A stretch of DNA of 64,000 bases from Marasmius tenuissimus (GCA_029532415.1 JAQOTA010000067.1:186001-250000), one strand, 5' to 3'; positions 46,431-60,574 are shown, numbered from the stretch's first letter. The notes: generated by a model not told the origin, from the sequence alone. Made by a program: numbers and translations.

Positions 46431-46597
46431 ATGCAATCGTCGTATTGGTGGGCATAACGAGGTCTAATACAGCACTTGGAACACGGGGCTTGGTACGCAG
46501 TCTCACATATACAACGGGCACACAAGGGACAGACATTCTTCCCTTCCCCCGCCATCACAACCAACCATCATCTCAGTTTCTCTTTGATTCCTTGTAG
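46431..46597 (+). promoter_or_regulatory. Conserved proximal promoter of copy D
   Basis: ATTGG at 46444-46448 (inverted CCAAT) within the block shared by all copies, CATATA at 46506-46511, then a C/T-rich leader to the ATG at 46598. Confidence 0.5.
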
Positions 46598-48919
46598 ATG
46601 ACAATGAATAATATCTTCACTGATGCCAGAGATGTCCAGATCGGCCATAATGCAAATATACAAAGTGTGAGGGGCAACTTGACGACAACGACGAACACAT
46701 ACTACAATGATCGAGGGGATACAGTTGAATTAGTGCGTGAAGGCCGTATCCTGATTATCAGCATTCTGACTGGAGCATAGTATGGAAGTATGTTCAGGAA
46801 AATACTCATGGGCGACATTGTTGTGCGGAGGGATGTCTCTTCGCAGGTCCTGGAAGTGGTCGTGGAAACTAAACATCAAGAATTGGCTCGTGGGGAATTA
46901 CAACAACGGTCCAACGTAATGAGAGTCAAGAAAACTACGCAACATGTCGAGGTAATGGGACTCCCAGGAAATTTCACCAGCATAGCGATTGAGAGATTGG
47001 ACGGGACTCAAGAGGGCCTTGAGATTGTAAGTACGCTCCATAGGAGTCTGGGTCAGTATCTCATCAGCCATCACAGATATCCAAGCGTGTATGTAGAGAG
47101 CTGGCATCTCGGCGGTATGTCCAGATACACGTATGCGGAGTGGTCTTCTAATCTGGTCTCAGGTCGCCGCTATTACCCCAGCTGGTTGGAATAGGTCAGT
47201 CCAAGCAGCTGATGTGGATTGTGCATGGTGGTAGGGGTTCTTGGTCGGTGGTTTTATTTACGGGCACTGACAAGTATGTTGAAGAACTGGCAAATGGGTT
47301 GGAATTCATTGATAAGATGTGGGCTGAAGGGAGTACAGTTGTTGTTTACTACCTTTGGTATACAAGTGTATGTCCACCTTTTTGGCATCCCACGTCGGCT
47401 GATCATGATGTTTTTAGAACACCTCGTTGTTTGCTTTGCGTGCAGACAAGACTCTGACATTGCCTGTGGGTGGTTCATCAATAGAATTTACCCCTCTTAT
47501 AGATGAACGACAGGTTTTGGCGGAGCGGGGTTTTTGGAATTTCAACCTCAAAACCCACACTTGGCAATATGACGTTCCATCCATCTGCCTCTTCCCACTG
47601 AACATCGACATCTCTCTCGGCTCACTCACCCTTTCACCACCCCCACTTCGCCAAGAAACACCTCCCCGACTCAACCCCTCCGAGATCGTCGCCTGCTTTG
47701 AAAACCAACTCGGCGACTTTTTGCATGTGATTGCGTCGTCAGGGGAGACGAGGCACGTCAAAGATCTTTCAGACTTCGCACGGCATGGTCTTTTGACCTT
47801 TGGGGCTGTTGTCGACCGAAATCAACCCGAAATCCTCGCCCACCTCCCCTCCACTCCCTCGCCTCAATGGTGTTTTGACAACCTCAGCACCGGCGTTGAA
47901 GCCACCTACTCCACTTCCGGTGCGCCCACCTGCCCAGCCATCTTTCTTGTGCTAACTTGTGTAGTACCATCTCGTGTCGATTTCTGCTCTGACCAGCCCA
48001 CAGTGAATGTGGACCTTCACTTCTCCTGGTGCCTTCCGGATCTACTTCAACAACGCACTGCCTACCTCGCTCAATCTATTCCTTTTGGGTGTCATGATCC
48101 GGAGAATGACCTGGGCAAGTGCACCTCCATTTCTCGCCAATTCCCCACTGATCTCTATTTCCCTCAGTATTCATTACTGAACTTCGATTTTCTCTTGTTG
48201 GCACAATCCCTAATAACCCTACATCCCCGACCCCCATTCATCTTTTTATCCCTCCGATGCTTATGGAGCATAGAAACGGGATGTTTTCTATACATTATCC
48301 CCTTCCCGGCTCTCTGTTCTACTGGTCCTTTGACCCGAACGGAAAACATGCGATATCCGAGGAGGATTGGGAGACGTACGGGATTCCCAGGCTTAAGGTT
48401 CTGTCCTGGATTGGCTCGTCGTGGTACAGCTCCGATTACCGGGCAGTAGGCGAGTATTTACAAACACGGAACTATGGCTTGGATGGTAGAATCTATGCAT
48501 GGGAACGTGGGTACCCCGCGTTGGTACCAGGTGAGTTGCAATTCCTGTTTATGGATCGGAGCCTTCGAGTTGTTGGATCATTTCTGGGACTTCAGGTGAT
48601 CATTTCAAAGCTGCAGCCCGTAAATCAAACGAATCGAGTACAGACGAAAATTCGAACCACGTATTCTCGACAGGTAAGTTGTAGCTAGTATCGGAGAATT
48701 ATCAATTCATTATCCTCTGTCGTCTTCAAAGATACTGTCCCTCGCCCTCGGATACGACCCAAAACAAATCCCCGAATAATCAGGTACATTCAGATCATCA
48801 AGACCACCGGAAAATCATCTCGAGGGCTCATGCGATCAACTGGGAGGTCCAGGCCTGGTTCTTCAGGTTTGCCTAACCGAGTGCAACCAAACGGATCCAG
48901 AACAAGGAGAAGATCGTAG
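46598..48919 (+). CDS. Array family protein, copy D (intact, 616 aa)
   Basis: Exons 46598-46732, 46781-47026, 47077-47114, 47163-47230, 47285-47367, 47418-47919, 47965-48114, 48168-48530, 48596-48673 and 48732-48919. The frame is open to TAG at 48917-48919. Intron 7 (48115-48167) is GC-AG with the strong GC-type donor GCAAGT. Motifs follow copy A: QIGHNA, MGDIVVRRDVSS, QLVGIGQSK, ELANGLEF, NLKTHTWQYD, HGLLTFGAVVDR, FYWSFDPNG, EEDWE. Exons 9-10 are diverged from copies A, B and E and belong with the fragment at 13856 (RPKTNPRII, IIKTTGKSSRGLMRS). The tail is strongly basic. Function is unknown. The ATG is chosen because the same MxMxN start is shared by most copies. Confidence 0.75.
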
Positions 48920-51559
48920 TACATATACACACAGCTTTTGTGTTATGATTGTCTTCTTTGCCTAATTGAGTCTGGCTCTTCGTTCGAGTCACTTACCTCG
49001 TTCCACTTTGAGTGCGACTACCCGCATCTCTACTATCAAACTCGATGACCCTAAATTGGGATAAAAACGCTCGAACTCTCGAAAGGTAATCATAAAGACA
49101 AATCTGGGAATACCAACTCCTAATCGAGCAGAAAGCCTGTCGCGTATGTGTCCGAAGGAGGAGGCTCATACGTTTGACCTCATGAAGAGGCGACCATATC
49201 TCGCCACACGGTCGCTGTAAATAGATTGTTGAATCTTGCACAGAGTCAGAGTCACAGAGTGGTTGTGCATGATTCGGTACGCGAAGCAATCTGGGAAGGT
49301 TTCCTTTCAAATATATCTGGGCGAACTGTAGGTAACATTAGCGCTCTCTCAAAGAATTTTAGGCTCAAAAGACAATACGGACGCACCTGGGGTGGAATCA
49401 CCAAATTGAAAGTGAACCGACACCAATTCCGCCGTTCCACGATTCTTTGAATGTTCAGCGTTGCCCGATTGCCTAACCCACCAGTAATGCCCGTCGAACG
49501 CAAGGTTAAGTCAGTGAAGGAAAGTAAGATATTTGCCAACCCATGAGTCTACTCTCGCGTGAGCCGTGGAAACCATCCCCACGACTACCTATCACACGAG
49601 CCGAGCGTCAACTGAGCCACACAGGATCGTCGTGGGGTATTTCGGATCCCAATGACGAGAGAAGAAGGCAGTTTAGTGATGAGATTGACTCGTATCTGCG
49701 CGATCGAACACTTGGGACATCTCATACCTGTTTCATTTGAAGGTGCGTTCCAGATGATGAGAAAGATGGTTAGTATATGAGACACCGACCAGATATCACT
49801 GTTGAAGGTTTATCGTGAAGATTGCCCTCCGAATTTCACGAATTTGTTTCCTACGCAGCTAAGATAAACAAGGTGGTCAGCGGATGTAACGGCCAAAAGC
49901 CACAAAAATCTACCTACTCACATGCCCTGCCTTTGCGGAGTGAGTTCTCGGGTGAGCATAAGCCATACACGTAGATCTTGAATTCCCGACCCGAGGAGAG
50001 CAAACTCGCATGAGTAGAAGAAATAGCTAAATGCTGGATTCTCCTTGCCGTAAGCACCTCATATTCAGGAGCCGGTGGAGGCAGATTCCGAGCTGCTAGC
50101 TACGGAGAGTTAATTTGGAAACACAGAGCATGAGTACAATGCGGAAATAGAACCCTCGAGTACGTAGTGCTTGAATTGGCTTGCTTGCGACCAGTTTTGT
50201 TTTGATCCGTTACCATCTATTCCTAACCATCTTCACCTGTTGTTTATGTACCTTTTCAGCGTCAGCAAATGTTCGAATATCTTTATGTAGATTGATTATT
50301 AGAGAGAAACTTAACAGGGCGAGAACCCAAGTAAAGAACGGCGGGGCGAAGAAAGACAGACAATGATTAAGGATCTTTGCTCTTTGGATCGTGATCCATC
50401 GAGAGCTTCAAGCTAGCGCTATGGATCGAGAAGGACATGAGGCTTGTTCCGAACTGACAATGACTCCGTACCCTCTCTTCAGCCAACCGTATACAGGAAG
50501 CAGGGATGCGAGCCATTCCAAGTTGATCTGGTACAGCCAAAGTTCGTTGACCGCCATAGTTCTGAACATAGTCAAATCAGGTTATCACCAGTCCACGGGA
50601 CATTATTGAATTATGTACCTGATGTCATCGTCATTCATCATATATCCTCTAGCCGGAACGTAGCCAGCCCCGGGCCTGAACAACCCTTATTCCCTCTGAC
50701 TGAGTCCTCATACGCAATCAAAGTGCCGACGCTGATATAGCAAAGACGCTGTCGGCGATCTGATCTGCAGCCATTTTCCTTTGTCGTGGGTTCATGCGAG
50801 GGTAAGAATCCTAGTTCCCAATAACCAAGCCTCAATCTGCTGTGATTCTACCTCTAACACGAGTAGTTTGTTGGATGACTCAGACTCATATGAAGGCTGA
50901 AGAGAACAAGCATGATAGCCCGTGGCGAGGAACTCTAGGACAGTATCCCCAAGTATGGGCAATATAGAAGATTCACGACATAGCAAAGGGGGGATTGTAT
51001 GTAGAACGCAAGAAACGACTGAGCGGACTACGGTCGTACCGTTTGATTGAATCAAACGGTGACCATACGAAGCTATACAAGTCGGTGTGTGTCCATCTAC
51101 ACTCGACCGAGAATCCTTTGTATCGACTCTTCTCATGTTTGTGACGTTCGTTCGAATAAGACTGAGTGAGATCTGGGAAGTCAAAACCGCCTAAGATTGG
51201 GTGGGAAAGGGGCGTACTGAGTCCTGATTAAGAATACTGGTCCAGGGGAAGTTTGATGGCTCATTTTCTATGCCCCACATAGTGCCGTGGTTTATCGTTT
51301 TCATCTGGGATGCTACCTTATAGGTCCGTTAGAGGTAAGTGCTGATTACAATTCGATCTGATATGAAAATCAGGTGATTTTTACCGCTTCACAAGGGGGC
51401 CAGTGCTGACGTCTCAAATTCAGTTCTCCTTCTTCTCGGCGGAGTACCTGACTACTTCCTCAGTACCTGGCTCATCGGGAAGCGGTGCTGGAATGAAATA
51501 TTCAGTTCGTGCTAGAGACGACACGAGGTTGGCGTCTATTTTCCCATATTGGTTTCTTG
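48920..51559. repeat. Type beta downstream flank of copy D
   Basis: Matches 14291-15430 and 6656-8000. On the - strand, a piece at 49960-50080 (motif SYFFYSCEFALLG) aligns with one at 6900-7080, suggesting a relic membrane protein gene. No intact model. Confidence 0.45.
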
Positions 51560-53720
51560 AACAAGCAACGAGCAAATTAAATCTAGGTTGAACTCCACGG
51601 TGACGTTTTCACTAGCCTCTCGGAGCGGCTACTTGTATCGATCTAGTGGGAGGTCAACGCCGAGAGGTTGAACTTGTTGCCGAAACTATGCGTTGTGACC
51701 GATCTTCGAGGTATGCTCGTCACTTTTCAAGCTCATTTGTTTTGTTCTCACGGCTTGGTTGCAGTGGATTCATATCCCAGCAATTGCTGAGCGCTGACCA
51801 TTAACGTTGTCAGACTTTATTCCAATAGTCGTACGCTCGCGTCTGGGAACGCCTTGTATTTGGTAGATACCGGAGAATTCGAGACTCTAAAATTTCACGA
51901 TGCAATTTATGGGAAAGAGATCGCGTCCTTGTCTGTCTCTTTGGCCATTTTGTTGACCCCAGCAAAACTCTGCTTGAGCACATCACCGGACGTTGTTCAT
52001 TCCGATTCCATTCCCATATAAATAGCACAGGTTGGTCGGAGGTACCTGTGAACCTGTGAAGCCCATCCTCAGAGCTCAACATCATGTTTCCTCTATTAAC
52101 GCACCACATATTTGAGTAACCCGAGTACCACAGACATCGCAAGAAAGGAGGATGTTGATAACATTTCCAGGGGTTTAACCCTTCATAGACCTGTATATTC
52201 TCTGAGCCGGGCTGATTCGGGTATGTCTCTTCCTCTACTTGCCCATTGCAGGTTTTTTTTGAATCTATCTCTATTTGGGAACACCACGAATTAAACGTGG
52301 ACCTTCCGCCTACTCTATCGCCACATATTTGAGCACTGATAAGTGATGCCCCCCTTGTGTTATATTCTCTTCCATCAGCGGGTAAGTCAATAGCAAGTAC
52401 AAGGGATGTGACTCTCGAATTCGCACTCGCGAAGCTCTTGACTCCTGCAGACTTATCGAGAGAAGTACGGGTATCGGCAACTCCGAAGGACCTCTGACCA
52501 AATTCATTCTATATCACTCATACCAATAGCAGCCGAGAAGGTCGTTGAAGGTCAAGTTTGTGATCATTTTGTACGGTGACTGTGCGCAATACACGGTTCG
52601 TCTCGTTAAACGAAGAATATAACAATGCATCGAGCAGTGAGTTGAAACACTGCATGAGCACCAGTCCTGGTGTCAAGCCTGTTGCCTTAGGGAAGTATAG
52701 GACGGAGAGAATGCTAGACCCACCAAGTCCTCGAATCGTCATCATTAGAAGTAGCTCAATTCTCCCCCAAGTCCAATTGAAATCCAATTTGCCTATGCCA
52801 GCAGACTATATAATTTACCACTAGAACTAGATCGAACGGAGTGAAGGTTTTAGATAAGTAAAAGAGATTTTTACCTCTCATTGATGCTCGATGAGTCATT
52901 TGGACGGAGTGAGGCTGCGAAGTCAGAGAATGGTCAGGTGAATAGCCTAAGGTTCGACAGGAAGCTCTCGAGCTATTCGAGTCATAACATTCATCGTGCC
53001 GCTTCCTGAGATCTAATAAATTTAGAACCAAATGAAACTGTTGGACTAGTGCCACCCTAGACTCTTGTACACACGAAGCAAGCAAGTCCAGACAATGAAC
53101 GGATGGGATTATGTGTCGACTGAAGGCGGTTGTACACCTCCGATGATCAGGTGATCAGGTGAGTCGCTCTCCACCTTGTACTTGCTCGACCAGGCCACGA
53201 AAACTTTTGCGATGGCTAGAGCGGTAGCTTTTCGTCGGAAAAACCGATGAGGTAGCACGGTGTCAATGCACTATAACTAACTAGTCTATTGGGAGTACCA
53301 ACTCGTCTTGTCGGGCCTCCACTCCGCCTTGTTTATCTCACCTAAGGTCACTGTACTTCACAACAGCGCTGTTTTGATTGTGAAGGGGAATTGGTGAATA
53401 ATCTTTGTTAGGAATAACATTGCCCGCCAGATGTGCAACTGGTTGATTTGTCGCTAAATAATGTGGGTCGTTTTCATCCCATCGCCACCATCCTCGAACC
53501 TTGTCCCAGCCCACCTGCTTCTACCTCCCGGCTGCAGCGCTTCAGCTGGTACGTGGGGTACCATGTGGCTTTTGTGTATGTTTGTTATCTGCTTACTTTC
53601 ATTCGAGTTCTAATCGGTCCGAACATTTGGGTCAATGTGGCAATGCTCATATCGGCAGGCACAATAGCAAGAAGATCTGGCATCAACAAGATGTATTTCT
53701 GATGGTCATGTGAGCCTGAC
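51560..53720. repeat. Type II upstream flank of copy E
   Basis: Duplicated from or with 44200-46430. The last 1.2 kb is almost the same as upstream of copy D, the youngest-looking duplication in the window. No gene called. Confidence 0.6.
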
Positions 53721-53884
53721 GGGTTCGTCGTATTGGTGGGCATAAAGAGGTCCAATACAGCATTTTAACACGGGGCTTGGTACCTACCCTCACATATACA
53801 ACTGGCGCACGAGTGACAGTTGTTTTTCCCTCCCTCCTCCATCACAACCAACAATCACACCAGTTTCCTTTGTTTCTCTTTTGG
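53721..53884 (+). promoter_or_regulatory. Conserved proximal promoter of copy E
   Basis: ATTGG at 53732-53736 and CATATA at 53793-53798 at the same spacing from the ATG as in copies A and D. Confidence 0.5.
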
Positions 53885-56205
53885 ATGACGATGAATGTCT
53901 TGACTGACGCCAGAGACGTCCACATCGGCCATAATGCACATATACAAAGCGTGAGCGGCAATTTGACGTCAACAACAACAACGAACACATACTACAATGA
54001 TCGAGTGGATACGGTTGAATTGGTACGTGGAGCCGTATACCTATTATCGGTGTTCTGACTAGAGCCTAGTACGGAAATATGTTCAGAAAAATACTCATGG
54101 GCGACATCATTGTGCGGAGGGATGTCTCCTCGCGGGTCCTAGAAGTGATCGTGGAAGCCACACATCAAGAGTCGGATTGTGGAGAATCACAACAGCGGTC
54201 CAACGTAATGAGAGTCAGGAAAACTACGCAACATGTTGAGGTAATAGGACTCCCAGGGAATTTCACAAGCATAGCAATTCAGAGATTGGACGGGACACGG
54301 GAGGGTTTTGAGATTGTAAGCCCATTTCATAGGAATCTGGCTTGGTATCTTATGAGCCATTGCAGATATCAGAGCGTGTGTGTAGAGAGCTGGCATCTCG
54401 GCGGTTTGTTCAGATACATGCTTGCGGAGTGGTCTACTAATTTGATCTCAGGTCGCCGCTATTCCCCCAGCTGGTTGGAATGGGCCAGTCCAAGCAGCCG
54501 ACGTGGATCGTGCATGACGGTAGGGGTTTTTGGTCAGTGGTTTTACCTGTGGACACTGACAAGGACGTTGAAGAACTGGCAAACGGGGAAGAATTCACCA
54601 AGATGTGGGCTGAAGGGAGTAGAGTTGTGTGGTACTACCTTTGGTATACATGTGTATGTCCAACTCTTTGACATCCAACATCGGCTAAGAGTGTCTTTAG
54701 GCCACCTCTGGAATTGCCTTGCGCGCGGACAAGACTCTGATAATACCTGTAGGTGGTTTATTAATAGAATTTGCCCCTCTGATAGATGAACGAAAGGTTT
54801 TGGCCAAGTGGGGTTTTTGGATGTTCAACCTCAAAACCCACGCTTGGCAATACGACATCCCTTCCATCTCCCTCTCCCCACCAAACATCGACCTATCTCT
54901 TGAACCATTCCGCTATCCACCAACCCCACTTTGCCACGAAACACCTCCCCGACTCAACCCGCCCGAGATCGTCGCCTACTTTGAAAACCAACTCGGCGAC
55001 TTTTTGCATGTGATTGTGTCATCAGGGGAGACAAGGCACGTCGAAGATCTCTTAGCTTTCGCACGGCATGGCCTTCTCACCTTCGGGGCTGTCGTCAACC
55101 GAAACCAACCCAAAATCATCGCCTATCTCCCCACTCCTTCCCCTCTATGGTATTTTAACAACCTTAGTGTCGGCGTTGAAGCCACTTACTCCACTGAGGG
55201 TGAGTGAGTCTACCAAGTTCATCTTCATTGTGCTGACGTGTGTAGTACCATCTCGTGTGGATTTCTGCTCTGACCAGCCGGCGGTGAACGCGAATCTTCA
55301 CTTCTACTGGGGCTCCCCGGATTCATCTCAACAACGTATTGCCTACCTCGCCCAGTCTCTTTCGTTTGCCGATAGCTGTCATGATCCGTTGAATGATCTG
55401 GGCAAGTGCCCCTCCACTTCTCGCCAAATCCTCACTGACCTTTAGTTCCCTCAGAATTCATTACTGACATTCATTTTTCCCTTGTCGGTACAATCCCCAA
55501 TAAACCCACATCTTCGACCCCCATTTATCTCTTTGTCCCTCCAATTCCTATGGAGGATAGTGATGGGGTGTATTCCATACGCTATCCCCTTGTCAACCCA
55601 CTATTTTACTGGTCCCGCGACCCGAACGGAAAACAAACGATATCCGAGGAGGATTGGGAGATGAACGGGATTCCCCGGCTTGAGGTTCTGGCCTGGATTG
55701 GCGCATCGTGGGGCGGTGGGGATTACCGGGCAGTAGACGAGCATTTACAAGCACAGAACTACGGCTTGGATGGTAGACAATATGCATGGGAACGTGGGTA
55801 TCCCGTGTTGATACCAGGTGAGTGGCAGCCATGGTATTTGGGTTGGGACTCTCTCCGGCACATACTTACTGCCGAGATTCTAGGTAATCCCTTCGACGCG
55901 AGGGTCTGTAACGGGAACGAGTCGGAAATAGGTGAAGACTGGAGTGATGCCAGCTCGGAAGGTGAGTACATAAGGGCATCGGAGTCTCCAGTAACTGATG
56001 CCACCTCATAGACACTCAAGATAGTGATCAGCCCCCCTCCGAAAATTCTCCCGCCCCGGTGGCACAAAATAGAAAGGCCCGGATGTTAAAATATAGTCAG
56101 AAGATCTCCAGAGTGTTTAGGCGAATTACTCGAAGGTCTAAAGCAAGCTCTGCAACCTTAGCTGATTCATCGGCACGGAGAACCCAGAAGGACAGGAGAA
56201 TGTAG
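53885..56205 (+). CDS. Array family protein, copy E (intact, 619 aa)
   Basis: Exons 53885-54022, 54070-54315, 54366-54403, 54452-54519, 54574-54653, 54701-55199, 55246-55401, 55455-55817, 55884-55961 and 56012-56205, ending TAG. There is no internal stop. Intron 7 (55402-55454) is GC-AG. Motifs: HIGHNA, MGDIIVRRDVSS, QLVGMGQSK, IVHDELANG, FARHGLLTFGAVVNR, YLFVPP, EEDWE. The gene is a mosaic: its promoter and 5' flank resemble copy D, intron 5 resembles copy C, the block from intron 6 to exon 8 is almost the same as copy B, and its tail is of the copy A class. Function unknown. Confidence 0.75.
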
Positions 56206-59200
56206 TTTCTAGTTTTTTTTTATGTCAATCAACATTCATCTATACGATTCCCTAACGTCGCTCCCCAATCAGAATCCCTTCATGTAACTTCTGGACTGAG
56301 TGCTATTGGTACCTTGACTATCTGCGATCCATTTCAAGTTCGACCTCAACTTTGAGTCTTGGTATAAAGGCCATGTTTCTCGGGAGCAAATCTGCACCTG
56401 AATCATTTCGTCTGGAGCCAGATTCCCGGTCGTACTTCATAAATTCTCAGTCAACCTCAAGCCAGTGGTTGAGTTGGCTATAGCTTGGCTCTGCGGTCTC
56501 ATATTGTGGATGTACTCGCCCGCAAGTGTAGGCATACACCGAATTCAATCCCCAAGTATTGACTCACCTAGGAGTGGAGAGCCCCGCCTGGAAACGTGTC
56601 AGTAAGTCTCTAGGGTAAGGGCAAGTTGAAGCTTATAGGAAAGCAGACAAAATAAGGGACCGAGTCACCTCTCCACTTACCGAATGCCCGTTGGTGCCCC
56701 AAACAGGGATCGCCGTCGTCGGTTGTATTGTCTAGCGTGCTGCGTTGGGTTGGCTGGACATAACCGCTGGCAGCTCTTGGCGGCAGATATCCGTCTTTAA
56801 GTCACAACCTGACCTTTGGCCCGAGTCTATCACCAAAACGTCCAAACTACTGTTAGAATATGTTGAACGTGAGGATTACCACCCATTGAACGGAGGAAGA
56901 TCAATCTCATCCAAGAAATTGCTACCACTCACAAGTCACAATTGTAGTAGTGACCATCCAATCTAACGCAGTGCTAAGACCCAGCGAAAGCTTTCGATTC
57001 GAGTGTAGGAAACCATCGGGCAGGTATTATTACCGTCGGTTAATAAGTTTGCCCTTTGGTCTCCCAAACAGGGAGCGCCATTATTTGTTGGTTGGTCTAA
57101 TATGTTAGGTCGGGTCCCAGGTCTCAGCGACAGAAAAGATCGAAGGTGAATCTTACCTTTGGACCGAGTCCACCACCGATGTTTCACCTACCAGTAGAAT
57201 GCTGTAAGGATCCCCACTAATTGAACGGAGGGACACTAATACCACGTCAAAAAATCGGCATGATCAATACTACTCTCTATAAAACACGATAGTAAGATTG
57301 ACAGTGACCATTTGATCTGACCCGCCGTTACCACTACATACTCACCCAAGCGAAAGCTCGGGATCCCCGAAGTTGTTCTAACTTAGAATCTTGAGACCAT
57401 CAGGCCGGTGTTTTTGATACCATTAGATCTTAGCTGCCTGAAGATTTCTCGCTCCAAACTCCTGATCGTGACTTCCAGTCCCAGCGAGGACCGTATTAGA
57501 GCAAAAGAAACGACGTAGGGCTATGAGACTGTACCAGGTATGCTGAATGGTGAACAACTGCATTCCCGGCCATGTGAACCTACAAACATAGTCCCACCGT
57601 GCTTTCAGCAGCACGAACGTGAGCAATCGAGATGCTTGGTGGCGACGCAAGCAAGGTAACTCACAATTGACACAAATCGTATCTCCGGCCCGTATTTGGT
57701 GTTTTCGACAGTGGCATTTGTTCTAGTCGAGACTCGGTCTGAAGGAGAGACGGCATCATCCGCTGAGATGTTCCACATTGAGTGGATTCTGGGAGGTATA
57801 ATCGGATCACAATGGACAGGAATAACTCAACTCTTCTTTGTGGAGTCCACGGGTGAAGAACACATTTCGACGTGGTCAAAATACCGAGTTATTTTGTGAT
57901 CTGTGCTCTAGAACAACGCTCGTGCAGCATGGAGGGCATCGGGATGCTCAAACGAGATGGTTTCACGGGGTTGTAGAACTGTCCTTGGCTTGTTCTAACT
58001 AAGCTTCGATTGCGTCGGCGATATGTGATTACTGAATAGTACCAGGAGCATTCGAGCATCGAAATACACCACAATGTTTCGTTTAGCCATGAAGACCATA
58101 AGCCATCACTTTGCCCTTTCGACTGAAGACACGAGATCCTTCAGCAATTAGTGCGCCGTAACATCCGAGAAAAGGATTGTATTCTATTTTCCCTATTGGT
58201 ATTGAGAAGATCCTAGAGTTAATCCGTAGCTTATCGGGGGATGAGAGATATACTTTTGAGCATACCTCGAGCCCAAATCATATTTCTCATCGGTGCCCCC
58301 CCCAGCCAAATCGTATCTCATCTTCCGTCAACAACCGGCGAGCGTACCATGTAACGCCTATGCCCCATTTAGGTATGATCTACAGTTTACATATCTACTA
58401 CACAAAAGACGACAGGTTGTCTCCAGAGACAACTCTGTAATCTGATTGGCTGATCACTGCTCACCGGCCCGGGCGCTGCGAGGAGCCGGCCTGGCAAGGC
58501 CGGGCGACGAGCAGCGCTATTCTGCTAATCTTTCGCAACCCTCATCTGCTAAATCTCTTTAAATCGTGCATCTGCACGGGTCGCTGCTAGTATTTAACTA
58601 TGCCTTCTACCTTTTACTATTCAATCTACACCGTACGTACAGGTCATTTGTCCTTTCTTTTGCTCATACTTGTACCTACAGTGGTTATAAAACCTTGTCG
58701 TGTCCAGGTTTCGAGCGAGAGTGAGGATCAGGGGTTCTAACGAGCCCCATACCTGTTACATACCAGGTAGTCACTCGTACATACCCAGCCACCAAGTTTC
58801 GCAACCCGTCAATGCTGGCGGTCTCGATGGTGAATGAGAGTGTTTTTGGGAACGGCCCTGACGCGTCGCTGCCCGATGAGGGCACTCTGAGGCAAATGTG
58901 TGCTCTTTTTAACAATGACGGGCAAGATACGGATTCATATGAGGTATGTTTCCGGGAAAGTTCTCGATAACGAAGAACATTATTCCTCTGGACCTAGGAT
59001 AAGCTAAACATCATTATTATACTCGAGTTCTGGCTCGAAATGAGAGAGCTACTTGCCTTCAAGCAATGTAGATCTGCTCGGCCTTGACCATTGACCATGA
59101 AGATCTCGTTAGACCAAATAGGTTGTGCGTTACATAAGACATGAACGAGTGATCATCGACCGAGGATAACAGTATCACAACGAGGAGAGAGGCGACGGGT

Positions 59201-60570
59201 AGAATCCGTATAAGCGAGACCTCAGTACGCCTCTCGTGCTAACTCAAAGGTTTGAATGGCAGTGATCTGTTGCTAAATACGCTAAACAACCAGAGAAGCC
59301 TCATTCGCCGCGTTCATGATACTGTGGGCTCCTAGTCAATGTCGGATACTACTATCAGAGTGGAAGAGACGAGGAACGACACAAGACACGTACTTTGAAC
59401 TTTGAAAGTCCCCAACTCTCCTGAAAGTACCATTGTCAAAGGTGTGAGCGTACCGGTTCGACGCCATCAAGATGGCAAAGCCGGACATCAGCAAGTTTCT
59501 TCCTGGAAAACGGAGAGTGCTAGTTTTGAGTGCCAAAACAGTAAACAGACAAGCCACGGGGGTTTCATTGATACTAAAGGCTGGCAACCGCAAACTGCCA
59601 GCCTGCCGCCGTCTTTGCGACTGAAGAGATCTCAAATGAGATCCAGTAACGGTTTACAGATCTCCTCGGATGTGGATAGGTGTCAGATTGTGGAAGGCGT
59701 CCCGATGGTGCTGTACGGTAGGCATTGGCAGCGAGAGTAATTGAGAAGGCGTAGTGCAGAGCTCGGATAGGTCGAAATATTCTGGGAGATGTTTCAATCT
59801 AAACTTGATCGCTTGTAGGCTCTTCCTTATCCTACCAGCATCAGCACCCGCGGCTAACTTATGAATAGCATCCCTTGGTAGACCAGAGACGGAAGCGACA
59901 GGTCGTCATCCCCAGCATGATCCAGAATCTAATGGGGCTTGATGGTTTTTAACAAGGTCATATTCAAATCATTGCGCGTACCCTTAAACTGTGTCGACGG
60001 ATCACTGATTTATACGTGAGGCATCGGCTTCCGGAAGATGTTGACGCCGAATAGCACCTATCGAATGTAATGCACCATGTAAGCGACCGCTGTCATGAAT
60101 AGATATAGGCGTAGGTGTCAGTCTCCGGCGCTAGCAAAAACGGATATCCTCTGTCAAACATTCAATGAGGTAGATCTACCGTTCGGTGACCCTCCTTGTC
60201 TAGTTAGCAACGAAGCCATCGAAGCGAGGGAAAAATAAAGGACCCCGTCTTTTTTTCTCCACTTGTCTCTAGAGTCGGTCCAGTATAGCGAGAATCCATA
60301 CAAGTTGGTACCCAAATCGATGCAGAGCTGAGAGGGCCAATAGGGAAGCCGTGCCAGCGCCAACGGGAAATCGTTTGAGGGTCGAGCTGAGGACCATATC
60401 AGTCCTTGATGAGCACATAGCCGCACTAGCGGCACACAACGGTGAGGAAATATAGAGCCTCACCAACCTTTTCAATAATTTTGGGCTGAAGACCCGCGTA
60501 GTCCTTCGGTAGTTTTATCATTTGTTTTCACCACCAGGTAAAGAGCTGGCAGAAATGATGAACAAACATA
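56206..60570. repeat. Type alpha downstream flank of copy E with - strand relics
   Basis: Matches the flanks after copies A, B and C up to about 58100. The - strand shows the converging gene's pieces: near 57950 (ETISFEHPDAL), near 58090 (AKRNIVVYFDAR), and a hydrophobic segment at about 60290-60440. A GC-rich stretch at 58455-58520 with CCGGCCTGGCAAGGCCGG-like self-complementarity is unexplained. The rest shows nothing I can name. Confidence 0.45.
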
Positions 60571-60574
60571 CTGT

